A stretch of 64,000 nucleotides of DNA from Flavonifractor sp. An100 (lineage in GTDB: Bacteria > Bacillota > Clostridia > Oscillospirales > Oscillospiraceae), in contig NZ_NFMA01000006.1 in the NCBI RefSeq assembly GCF_002161175.1, forward strand, positions 1 through 64,000. Direction: 5' to 3'. Below, piece by piece: positions 9,188-15,912 of the stretch (its first letter is position 1; each line of letters opens with the position of its first letter). The notes under the pieces were generated by a model that was not told where the DNA came from, did not search any database, and worked only from the letters and a program-made list of their open reading frames with translations. The translations under genes were made by a program, and so were the position numbers.

Positions 9188-9867
9188 AACTGAGCGGAAT
9201 CACCAAGTCCTATGACGGATTACCTGTCCTGTCTGACTTGTCTTTGACCCTTTCTCCGGGGGAGATCGTGGCTCTGATCGGTCCCTCCGGCTGCGGAAAG
9301 ACCACGCTTCTTAACCTGATTTCAGGCCTGGCAACACCTGACACGGGTACCATCGAGGGAACCAATACTCGGCTGAGCTATATGTTTCAAAGTCCACGCC
9401 TGCTGCCGTGGCGAACAGTGGAAGAAAACATTCGTCTGGTTCGTGAGGATGCTGAGCCGGAGGCAGTGCGTACCCTCATTTCAGATGTAGGGCTGAAAGG
9501 CTTTGAGGGATACTACCCCACGCAGCTCTCCGGGGGCATGGCCCGTCGCTGTGCGCTGGCACGGGCCTTCCATTTTGGCGGAAAGTTCTTCCTGATGGAT
9601 GAGCCCTTTCAGGGGCTGGACTACGGCATTCGCATGGAGATGGTGAATATGCTTCTGGAGATCTGGCAGATCAAAAAGCCGGGTGTTCTGTTTGTCACCC
9701 ACGAAATTGATGAGGCGTTGACCGTGGCCACCCGAATTGCTGTCCTGACACCCAGGCCAACCACCATTCAAACATGGATCACCCTGCCTGGCCGGGAAGG
9801 CCGGGATGCCTCGGCACCGGAGCTGACTGAGATCCGGCGGGAAATTATTGGTCGCATCACAGCCTGA
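9181..9867 (+). CDS. ABC importer ATP-binding protein (SsuB/TauB-like)
   Basis: The 228-residue nucleotide-binding subunit has Walker A GPSGCGKTT (about residues 34-42), a Q-loop in SYMFQSPRLLPW, signature LSGGMARR, Walker B FLMDEPFQ and H-loop FVTHEIDEAL. ATG 9181 overlaps the permease stop. It powers import by the upstream permease and binding protein. It is slightly shorter than many SsuB proteins but complete. Confidence 0.9.
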   Translation: MLKLSGITKSYDGLPVLSDLSLTLSPGEIVALIGPSGCGKTTLLNLISGLATPDTGTIEGTNTRLSYMFQSPRLLPWRTVEENIRLVREDAEPEAVRTLISDVGLKGFEGYYPTQLSGGMARRCALARAFHFGGKFFLMDEPFQGLDYGIRMEMVNMLLEIWQIKKPGVLFVTHEIDEALTVATRIAVLTPRPTTIQTWITLPGREGRDASAPELTEIRREIIGRITA

Positions 9868-9872
9868 TCGTT

Positions 9873-9886
9873 GTTGCTGTGGCAAT
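9873..9886. promoter_or_regulatory. Crp-type operator before cupin genes
   Basis: GTTGC TGTG GCAAT differs from the perfect palindrome at one base. A -10-like TATCAT at 9909-9914 begins 29.5 bp after its centre, the same geometry as at the activase promoter. It implies separate activation of the two cupin genes. Confidence 0.6.
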
Positions 9887-9945
9887 GGAATGATCCCGTT
9901 TCCTGGGGTATCATAAGGATAAAACGACCCATGGAGGTATGAGTA

Positions 9946-10275
9946 ATGGACTTTTTACGCAACCTGCCCACACAGCAGCCCCAGCAGCTCACCCAGCTGA
10001 TTCAGATTCAACCTGGCCGCGTGGTCAGTATGGCTATGAGCCGGCAGGAACACTGCCAAATGACTCTTTTGGCCTTCGGCGACGGGGAGAGTATCAGTGA
10101 GGAATGCTATTTTGGCGATACCCTCTACTACATTCTGGAGGGGGCGCTTTTTGTCTCTGCGGGTGAGGACAGCCGCTGTCTTCAAACGGGCGATTGCTTG
10201 GCTGTTCCCGCCCATACTCCCCACGCAGTAGTTGCTCCGGATGGCTGCAAGCTGCTGCAGATCACGCTTTCATAA
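9946..10275 (+). CDS. Small cupin-domain protein
   Basis: The 109-residue single-domain protein has a cupin beta-barrel: the first motif region runs through ALLAFGDGESISEE-type strands and the second lies around GDCLAVPAHTPHAV. The usual metal-binding His pair of motif 1 is replaced (SISEECYFGD), so metal-dependent catalysis is doubtful and ligand sensing or sequestering is more likely. GGAGGT precedes ATG 9946. It is followed 20 nt later by a paralogous cupin, and the pair is probably one transcript behind the Crp-type site at 9873. Confidence 0.75.
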   Translation: MDFLRNLPTQQPQQLTQLIQIQPGRVVSMAMSRQEHCQMTLLAFGDGESISEECYFGDTLYYILEGALFVSAGEDSRCLQTGDCLAVPAHTPHAVVAPDGCKLLQITLS

Positions 10276-10295
10276 TGATTTAGGAGGAATAATTC

Positions 10296-10640
10296 ATGGA
10301 AACCCTGATTAAGAATGTCCCTCATGCGCAGCCCTTTGCCTTGAAGGGGCAAGTGGAATATGAAGCGGGTAAGGTTGTCAGCCTGACCCTGGCCCAACAG
10401 CCCGGTGCGGGGATCACCCTGTTTGCCTTTGATGCGGGTGAGGCCATTAGCACCCACGCTGCTCCCGGAGACGCTATGGCGACTATTTTGGAAGGAACGG
10501 CACAAATTACCATTGACGGCGTTCCCCACACCCTAAACGCAGGAGAAGCCATTATCATGCCTGCCGGCATCCCTCACGCAGTACAGGGCGTGACAGCGTT
10601 CAAGATGTACCTGGTGGTCGTGAAGACCCCGTCCTGCTGA
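10296..10640 (+). CDS. Small cupin-domain protein
   Basis: The 114-residue single cupin shows GEAISTHAAPGDAMATILEG followed by GEAIIMPAGIPHAV, the two conserved cupin motifs. Only some of the His/Glu metal ligands are present (His in STHAAPGD and PAGIPHAV). It resembles the preceding protein and the numerous stand-alone cupins of anaerobic Clostridia. Enzymatic activity cannot be assigned. AGGAGG lies before ATG 10296. Confidence 0.8.
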   Translation: METLIKNVPHAQPFALKGQVEYEAGKVVSLTLAQQPGAGITLFAFDAGEAISTHAAPGDAMATILEGTAQITIDGVPHTLNAGEAIIMPAGIPHAVQGVTAFKMYLVVVKTPSC

Positions 10641-10649
10641 CAGAAAAAG

Positions 10650-10696
10650 AACGGACTCCATAGAAGCATTTTGACATCTGTGAAGCCCGTTTTTTA
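10650..10696 (+). terminator. Probable terminator of cupin operon
   Basis: AACGGACT (10650-10657) pairs imperfectly with AGCCCGTT (10684-10691), followed by a T-run. The loop is long, so the call is modest. Confidence 0.4.
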
Positions 10697-10707
10697 TTCC
10701 AGTCCTG

Positions 10708-10779
10708 TCAGCAATTCGGCACACCCAGCATATCCAGCTCTGTGGGATCATGCGTGACAAGCAGCACGGTTTTTTCCAT
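10708..10779 (-). pseudogene. ABC ATPase C-terminal remnant
   Basis: Twenty-three residues read MEKTVLLVTHDPTELDMLG and then soon stop. This matches the H-loop region of SsuB/TauB-like ATPases (VLFVTHD-x-x-E). No Walker A, signature or ribosome site is present upstream, so it is a fragment of an ABC gene lost by deletion. Confidence 0.5.
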
Positions 10780-10844
10780 GCACAGGCGTTAGGAATATAG
10801 AGGCATGTATCAGGCAAATAATTACCTATTTAGAAAGAAGTAAA

Positions 10845-10882
10845 ATAAGGAGAGGCGATCTCTGTAGATTGCCTCTCCTTAT
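10845..10882 (-). terminator. Terminator of the P-type ATPase operon
   Basis: ATAAGGAGAGGCGATC (10845-10860) pairs with 10867-10882 apart from one G-T. On the minus strand it follows the ATPase stop directly and is followed by TTATTTTA. Confidence 0.8.
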
Positions 10883-10885
10883 TCG

Positions 10886-12979
10886 TCATGGTGTATTCTT
10901 TTTGCTAAGTGGTAATGCACTCATACTCCGTAAGCTGACGCCCAGGGTGGAAAGATTGTGCAGCGTGGCGGAGGTGGCTGGTGGCAGGACTCCTGCCACA
11001 CCGAGAGCGATCAGGGCGCCGTTGAAGCCAATGACAAAGCGATAGTTGGAGTGGATGCGCGCCATCAGCGCCATGGCGATCCGACGCAGCTCTACAAGCT
11101 CCCAGAGGCTGTCAGCGGCAATGGTGATGTCTGCAATCTCCCGGGCGATGGCGGCGCCGTCGCTGATGGCAATGCCCGCATCCGCCTCGGACAAGGCCGG
11201 TGAGTCGTTGATGCCGTCGCCCACCATCAGGACGGTATGCCCCTCCCGGCGTAGCCGTGCCACATACTCCGCCTTGTCCGCCGGCAGGACTCCGGCGCGG
11301 AAGTCATCCACTCCCACCTGTGCGGCGATGGCTGCGGCGGTGCGGTAACTATCGCCGGTGAGCATGACGGTACTGGTGACTCCCAGAGCACGGAGGGTGG
11401 ACAGGACTTCCTTCGCCTCCTCCCGCAGCGGGTCGGAGATGCAGATCACAGCGGCCAGCTGCCCCCCTACTGCCAGATACAGGTGGGAATACTCCGGCGG
11501 CAGGGCATCAAAGCGTTCCTGCTCGCCCTCTGGAATGACGCAACGCTCATCCTCAAAGATAAAGTGCGCGCTGCCGATGAGGACTCGCTCCTCATCGACG
11601 GCGCTTGCGATGCCGTGAGCCACCAGATACTCCACCTTGGAGTGGTACTCCTCGTGGCGCAGGCCCCGGCGCTTGGCCTCCTCCACCACGGCGTTGGCCA
11701 TGGAATGGGGGAAGTGCTCCTCCAAACAGGCAGCCAGCCGCAGCATTTCGGATTCCTCTTTGCCTCCGAAGGACACCACCTGAGCCACCCGGGGGCAGGC
11801 GTGGGTCAGGGTGCCGGTCTTGTCGAAAACGATGGTGTCGGCGGCAGCCACCGCCTCCAGGAACTTGCCGCCCTTGACGGTGATATGGGCCCGTCCCGCC
11901 TCCCGCATGGCAGAGAGGACGGCCAGAGGCATGGCCAGTTTCAGGGCGCAGGAGAAGTCCACCATCAGCACCGACAAAGCCCGTGCCACATTGCGGGTAA
12001 GAGCAAAACTCAGCAGGCTCCCTACAAAGGTATAGGGCACCAGCTTGTCCGCCAGATTGGCAGCCTTGCTCTCAGCCTCCGACTTCATCTGCTCCGACTG
12101 CTCGATCATGTGAACGATTTGGTCATAGCGGCTCTGACCGGAGGCCTGCTTCACCTCCAGCACACACTCGCCCTCCTCCACCACGGTGCCGGCATAGACT
12201 GCGCCTCCGGGTCGCTTGGGCACCGGGATGGACTCACCGGTGAGGGACGCCTGATTGACGGTGACCTCCCCCTCCAGCACCAGGCCGTCCACGGGGACGA
12301 TGCCGCCGGCGCGGACGACTACCGCATCCCCCGGCTGGATCTGGGACACGGGAACCAGCACTTCGCCCTGGGCTGTGCGCAGCCAGACCCGGTCCACATT
12401 CAGCGACATGCACCGGGCCAGATCCGCCACAGATTTCTTTCTTGTCCACTCCTCCAGCAGTTCGCCCACCTCCAGCAGGAACATGACCATTCCGGCGGTT
12501 CCAAAGTCCCTTCTGCAGGCGGAAATGGAAATAGACAGGGCATCCAGCAGTTCCACCTTGATGCGGCGGCGCAGCAGGCAGCGCAGTCCCCGCCGTACAA
12601 AGGGGATCATGTGCCAGAGTATGCGGGCAATCCGCAATGGAGGTGGGAGAAACAGGGTACAGGCAGCTTTGCACACTACCTTAGTTACCAGTTTCTCCTC
12701 GAATTCCCGGTTCAGCGCCCGGCTGCTGTGGGCGGGCAGTGCGGTGGTCCGCTCCGCCTCCTGCCAGGAAAAATGCCGAATGGCCTCCAGCACAGTTTGT
12801 CGATCCCCATCGTAGTACAGGATCACAGCACAGGTGCGCTCATGGACGGTGACCTGTCGGCACCAGGACTTTCCCTGAATCCATGCCTCCAGTAGATCCG
12901 CTTGAGCGAGCGTCATCTGTTTCTGGCGCAGCCGGAACCGGATGCGCCCCCGGCTCTCGTGCAATATGGTTGCGTTCAT
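10886..12979 (-). CDS. Heavy-metal P1B-type ATPase, CtpC-like
   Basis: The 697-residue protein has an N-terminal HMA-like domain without CxxC (about residues 1-70), membrane segments, the actuator motif LTGESIPV, phosphorylation site DKTGTLT and hinge GDGINDSPAL. The sixth-helix metal motif is SC (DFSCALKLAMP) instead of CPC, as I recall for the CtpC group linked to Mn/Zn export. The start is ATG 12979, preceded by AAGGAGG; the longer frame begins with TTG. It lies downstream of a PacL-like protein, which supports CtpC-like metal export. A hairpin with a T-run just before the gene (13002-13021) may lower its expression relative to its partner. Confidence 0.85.
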   Translation of the reverse strand: MNATILHESRGRIRFRLRQKQMTLAQADLLEAWIQGKSWCRQVTVHERTCAVILYYDGDRQTVLEAIRHFSWQEAERTTALPAHSSRALNREFEEKLVTKVVCKAACTLFLPPPLRIARILWHMIPFVRRGLRCLLRRRIKVELLDALSISISACRRDFGTAGMVMFLLEVGELLEEWTRKKSVADLARCMSLNVDRVWLRTAQGEVLVPVSQIQPGDAVVVRAGGIVPVDGLVLEGEVTVNQASLTGESIPVPKRPGGAVYAGTVVEEGECVLEVKQASGQSRYDQIVHMIEQSEQMKSEAESKAANLADKLVPYTFVGSLLSFALTRNVARALSVLMVDFSCALKLAMPLAVLSAMREAGRAHITVKGGKFLEAVAAADTIVFDKTGTLTHACPRVAQVVSFGGKEESEMLRLAACLEEHFPHSMANAVVEEAKRRGLRHEEYHSKVEYLVAHGIASAVDEERVLIGSAHFIFEDERCVIPEGEQERFDALPPEYSHLYLAVGGQLAAVICISDPLREEAKEVLSTLRALGVTSTVMLTGDSYRTAAAIAAQVGVDDFRAGVLPADKAEYVARLRREGHTVLMVGDGINDSPALSEADAGIAISDGAAIAREIADITIAADSLWELVELRRIAMALMARIHSNYRFVIGFNGALIALGVAGVLPPATSATLHNLSTLGVSLRSMSALPLSKKNTP

Positions 12980-13001
12980 AGATTCCTCCTTCAAGAAAAA
13001 A

Positions 13002-13021
13002 GGGAGCCGCTGGCGGCTCCC
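13002..13021 (-). terminator. Intra-operon terminator/attenuator
   Basis: GGGAGCCGC and GCGGCTCCC pair around 2 nt, and on the minus strand six T residues follow. It sits between the PacL-like gene and the ATPase ribosome site, so only part of the transcripts should continue into the ATPase. Confidence 0.75.
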
Positions 13022-13031
13022 TCTGGGTCAA

Positions 13032-13304
13032 TCAGGCTTCTTCGCTTTCCAGATTGGCAGCGGCGGCTTCCTCCGCTTCCTTTGCAGCCCGGTCCTCGTT
13101 CAGCTCCTTGGCGGAGGCCAGAATGTCCGCGGCGTTCTCCTGCACCGTGGTCACGGTTCCCATGACCGAGTCCTTCATCCGCAGGCCGGCGGCCGTGACA
13201 TGGACATAGGCCTTTTTGGCGTCCTTGCTGGACAGCAGCTTAACGCCAAAAGAGCCAAATAACGCACCGCCCGCAAAGCAGGCCAGTTTCGTATAAACAC
13301 TCAT
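13032..13304 (-). CDS. PacL-like small membrane protein (DUF1490/DUF6110 type)
   Basis: The 90-residue protein has one N-terminal transmembrane segment (residues about 5-22, CFAGGALFGSFGVKLL), a helical middle, and a Glu/Ala-rich tail (AAKEAEEAAAANLESEEA). Size, topology, Glu/Ala tail and position before a CtpC-like ATPase match the PacL (DUF1490) chaperones that support P-type metal pumps in mycobacteria. The C-terminal His/Asp metal motif of PacL1 is absent, so metal delivery may differ. AAGGAAG precedes ATG 13304. Confidence 0.65.
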   Translation of the reverse strand: MSVYTKLACFAGGALFGSFGVKLLSSKDAKKAYVHVTAAGLRMKDSVMGTVTTVQENAADILASAKELNEDRAAKEAEEAAAANLESEEA

Positions 13305-13322
13305 TGCAATACTTCCTTTCCC

Positions 13323-13403
13323 TTATTTCCGCTTGTAGCCGGTGACCATGACCATAATCATGCAAATCACAGCGCCCCAGGCCCAAAAACGATGCTGTTT
13401 CAT
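13323..13403 (-). CDS. 26-residue membrane peptide
   Basis: ATG 13403 follows a good AAGGAG ribosome site. The peptide MKQHRFWAWGAVICMIMVMV continues with TGYKRK, giving a basic-aromatic N-terminus, one hydrophobic helix and a basic tail. It is the first gene after an extended -10 promoter, 18 nt ahead of the PacL-like gene. It is probably a real small membrane subunit or regulator of the ATPase operon; its function is unknown. Confidence 0.6.
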   Translation of the reverse strand: MKQHRFWAWGAVICMIMVMVTGYKRK

Positions 13404-13440
13404 CGCTCTCACTCCTTTGATCACTTTGGAATGTCTGGTT

Positions 13441-13449
13441 ATTATAGCA
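13441..13449 (-). promoter_or_regulatory. Extended -10 promoter for small peptide/PacL/ATPase operon
   Basis: On the minus strand TGCTATAAT occurs about 40 nt before the peptide start, just after the AraC gene ends. No good -35 is seen at 17 bp, as expected for an extended -10 promoter or an activator-dependent one. Confidence 0.5.
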
Positions 13450-13472
13450 GGAAATGTGGGAGCTTGTCGCTG

Positions 13473-14393
13473 TCAAAACGGACGCAGAGTTGCGGTTTCC
13501 GACATTTTTCTGTACTGGCCGGGAGTCATGCCATACTCCCGCTTGAACGCTGTGTTGAACTGGCTCATACCCTCATACCCCACAGACTGCGCAATTTGCT
13601 GAATGGACATTCGGGTGGTGCAGATCAGCTCCTGTGCTCGCCGGAGGCGCTGCTGGATCAAATACGTGTGGATCGGTACGCCGTAGGCGCGGCGAAAACC
13701 TTCTTTCAAGAAGGTCGGGGAAACGGAAAACTGTTTGCAGAGGAGCGCAATGGTGAGCTTATCAGACAGATGCGTCTGTATGTATGCCTTGACTTCCAAG
13801 AGGCTGTGGGATACTGGGCAGCCTGAGCCGGAGAGAGATTCATCCGATTCAGATACCTCGGTGCAGAGCAGATACAGCAGTTCTACCGACTTGAAAACAC
13901 AGTAGCGTTCCTGCTCCTGCTCAGACAGATAGCGAACGGTTTCAAAAAATGCCTGCGTCCAAGGCGTGCCGTGCAGGGCCGTGCAGCCGTTTCTTGCTGT
14001 CATCTTTTTCTTGACGATCCTGGTGTCCAGCTTCATCCCCAAAGTGGAGCAGACCGTCACAAGGCTTTCCTTTGCGGCTTTTGCGTCTACGGCGATCAAA
14101 ACGCCGCCCAGGTTTCCGCTACACTGACACCAGCGGAGAGCAGAGCTGTCGGAGAGGAGGAAGATCCCCGGCGCCTCCACCGTGCAGGAGGTACCTTGTA
14201 ACGCTCGGACAGTAAGGCGACCGGTCAGGCAGAACAGTACCTCAAACTGGAGCGGTGTGCCGCACACCGGGACAGACCGCAGAGGTTCCTGCTCCGGCTC
14301 CGGCAGGGAAAACCGGCAGATCTGCACCCCTGGCATACTGCTGCTCCAACGGCCTGTGCCGGAGTCCTGGCTCGATAAATATTCTTTCAGCAT
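13473..14393 (-). CDS. AraC-family transcriptional regulator
   Basis: The 306-residue protein has an N-terminal cupin-like sensing domain and two C-terminal HTH units (about residues 205-300: LTIALLCKQFSVSPTFLKEG and SIQQIAQSVGYEGMSQFNTA, then FKREYGMTPGQYR). It lies between the flavodoxin gene and the metal ATPase operon on the same strand. It may therefore control either, but no operator is evident. The signal is unknown. Confidence 0.88.
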   Translation of the reverse strand: MLKEYLSSQDSGTGRWSSSMPGVQICRFSLPEPEQEPLRSVPVCGTPLQFEVLFCLTGRLTVRALQGTSCTVEAPGIFLLSDSSALRWCQCSGNLGGVLIAVDAKAAKESLVTVCSTLGMKLDTRIVKKKMTARNGCTALHGTPWTQAFFETVRYLSEQEQERYCVFKSVELLYLLCTEVSESDESLSGSGCPVSHSLLEVKAYIQTHLSDKLTIALLCKQFSVSPTFLKEGFRRAYGVPIHTYLIQQRLRRAQELICTTRMSIQQIAQSVGYEGMSQFNTAFKREYGMTPGQYRKMSETATLRPF

Positions 14394-14457
14394 GATTTCT
14401 CACGACCTGTTTCTCTGGGTTCGGAAATGGTTTTGCCTATGCTGACTGGGGATACAG

Positions 14458-14493
14458 GCAGAAGGCAGGAGACGAGCGCCTCCTGCCTTCTGC
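14458..14493. terminator. Hairpin after flavodoxin gene
   Basis: Perfect 14-bp arms (14458-14471, 14480-14493) with an 8-nt loop lie between flavodoxin and AraC. A T-run follows only on the plus strand, so for the minus-strand gene it is a stem of uncertain efficiency. Confidence 0.6.
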
Positions 14494-14503
14494 GGTGTTT
14501 TTG

Positions 14504-14926
14504 TCAGGCCAGCGACGCGCCCAGTTCGCGGCAAGCCGCCAGAGCGTCATCGTCCGGAGCTTCGTTGCAGATCACGCTGTCACAGGCCAGATTGGCGCCG
14601 TCGTCGTTGCAGCGGGACTCCCAGCTGCGCATCCATTCGCCATCGCCCCAGCCGTAGGAGCCGAACAGGGCGATATTCTTCCCGCTCAGCCTGCCCTCAC
14701 AGGCGGTGAACATAGGCTCGAACTCGCTCTCCTCCAGCTGCTCCGACCCCATGGAGGGGCAGCCGAAAGCGATGGCGGAATACTCGCTGACCTGCTCCGG
14801 GGAGAACTCTGCGGCGGTGATCACAGATACCTCGGCACCCTTGCCCTTGGCTCCTTCGGCCACCGCCATGGCCATGGCCTCGGTGTTTCCCGTGCCGCTC
14901 CAATACACAACTGCAACTTTACTCAT
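14504..14926 (-). CDS. Short-chain flavodoxin
   Basis: The 140-residue protein has the FMN phosphate loop WSGTGNTE (residues 9-16) and aromatic-Gly loops near FGCPSMG and FGSYGWGDGEW, typical of clostridial flavodoxins. It carries electrons in place of ferredoxin, notably under iron limitation. It lies 45 nt downstream of the DUF3793 gene and behind two GTTAG boxes, which fits iron-repressed expression. Confidence 0.92.
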   Translation of the reverse strand: MSKVAVVYWSGTGNTEAMAMAVAEGAKGKGAEVSVITAAEFSPEQVSEYSAIAFGCPSMGSEQLEESEFEPMFTACEGRLSGKNIALFGSYGWGDGEWMRSWESRCNDDGANLACDSVICNEAPDDDALAACRELGASLA

Positions 14927-14971
14927 AAGACTTTAGCGACCTTTCTTTCTGGATTTGTTATGGTAGAAACA

Positions 14972-15523
14972 TCAACCAGCCACGGTGAGCTGCTCGATGG
15001 ATTTCCCTTGCTGCCACTGCCGGGAGTAGATTTTGCTGCACATCTCGTATTTCTCAAAGAGGTTTCTGGCGGCCTGCTCGTCGCCGTAGACCTTCCAGCA
15101 GCCCACGCATTTGTGATTGCACGCCCGGTTGCAAATAAAGCCCAGCACATCCTCAGGGGGATAGCTCAAAAACAGGCCGATCTCATGGGGAAATTCCCCC
15201 TCGCTCCGGAGCCGGTGGATCAGGTGAACCACGCAGCCATTGGGGTTTTCCGGCACATAGCCGTATTTGAGAAGCAAGGCTCTGGCGCGGTAATCGGTCA
15301 GATCGCTCTCCAGTGCATTGGGCCGGTAGGCGTAGATCAAAGCGCGGCCTTTGCGAACCCGAAGCGGAAGGACGCGGATGCCCTTGGGCACCAGTTTCTT
15401 GTTCAGCCGACACAAGTCTTTCGTCAGATCCTTCCGGCTGGGGCAGGCACAGGAAAAAAGATTTCCCGTCTTGATTCCCGCCAGGGTGGGAGAGCAGTGA
15501 CGAATCAGCAGATCCTCTGACAT
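14972..15523 (-). CDS. DUF3793 family protein
   Basis: The 183-residue cytosolic protein starts at ATG 15523 after AAGGAGG (the longer frame from 15556 has no ribosome site). Visible features are HCSPTLAGIKTGNLFSC near the N-terminus, a basic middle, EIGLFLSYPPEDVLGF, and a Cys-rich NRACNHKCVGCWKVYGDE near residue 140. The family is known to me as a flavodoxin/Feo neighbour in Clostridia with no established activity. The Cys-x2/3-Cys cluster could bind a metal or a flavin enzyme partner. It forms an operon with the flavodoxin. Confidence 0.82.
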   Translation of the reverse strand: MSEDLLIRHCSPTLAGIKTGNLFSCACPSRKDLTKDLCRLNKKLVPKGIRVLPLRVRKGRALIYAYRPNALESDLTDYRARALLLKYGYVPENPNGCVVHLIHRLRSEGEFPHEIGLFLSYPPEDVLGFICNRACNHKCVGCWKVYGDEQAARNLFEKYEMCSKIYSRQWQQGKSIEQLTVAG

Positions 15524-15564
15524 AACACGCCTCCTTGTATGGTACGTCGCTTCCAAAGCAGGAA

Positions 15565-15580
15565 GTTAGCAAACGCTAAC
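15565..15580. promoter_or_regulatory. GTTAG-N6-CTAAC operator
   Basis: Perfect box (GTTAG CAAACG CTAAC) in the DUF3793/flavodoxin leader, 42 nt before the start codon. Confidence 0.7.
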
Positions 15581-15615
15581 CTATATTCAAAAAATAATTG
15601 GGATTTCTCCCGGCA

Positions 15616-15631
15616 GTTAGCAATAGCTAAC
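15616..15631. promoter_or_regulatory. GTTAG-N6-CTAAC operator
   Basis: Second perfect box (GTTAG CAATAG CTAAC), about 10 nt downstream of the minus-strand -10, overlapping the expected transcription start. With the box at 15565 it gives a tandem operator 51 bp apart. Confidence 0.75.
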
Positions 15632-15641
15632 CCGTATTCTG

Positions 15642-15670
15642 ATTTTAATATATCACATCGTGTTTGTCAA
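15642..15670 (-). promoter_or_regulatory. Promoter of DUF3793/flavodoxin operon
   Basis: TTGACA (15670-15665) and TAAAAT (15647-15642) are separated by 17 bp on the minus strand, followed by the two operators. Confidence 0.75.
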
Positions 15671-15701
15671 TAGGAAAGTTCATGGATACATGAAATGATC
15701 A

Positions 15702-15731
15702 GCGGGGGCCATCCAAACGGAAGGCCCCCGC
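15702..15731 (-). terminator. Hairpin after feo operon
   Basis: GCGGGGGCC (15702-15710) pairs perfectly with 15723-15731 just after the last feo gene. There is no clear T-run on the minus strand, so the stem is strong but the terminator call is moderate. Confidence 0.6.
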
Positions 15732-15738
15732 ATCTTTT

Positions 15739-15912
15739 CTATTTCTCGTGGGTACTGCAGCAGCAGTGATGCTGGTCTGCCTTTTTGGAACTGCAAGAGC
15801 ATCCATCCGGGCAGCCGATACACTTCTTGCCGCTCTTTTTTGCCTTATAGACATAGAACGCGGCGGCTGCGATAATTACCACAAGAATGCCAATTACGAT
15901 ATAGTCGATCAT
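15739..15912 (-). CDS. FeoB-associated Cys-rich membrane protein
   Basis: The 57-residue protein has one N-terminal transmembrane helix (IVIGILVVIIAAAAFYVY) followed by a basic stretch and a Cys/His-rich tail (CIGCPDGCSC and HHCCCSTH). This is the typical layout of the small protein encoded after feoB in Firmicutes. Its ATG at 15912 overlaps the feoB stop by one base (TGATG), showing translational coupling. The Cys-rich tail probably faces the cytosol and handles ferrous iron, or caps the FeoB channel; the exact role is not known. Confidence 0.88.
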   Translation of the reverse strand: MIDYIVIGILVVIIAAAAFYVYKAKKSGKKCIGCPDGCSCSSKKADQHHCCCSTHEK

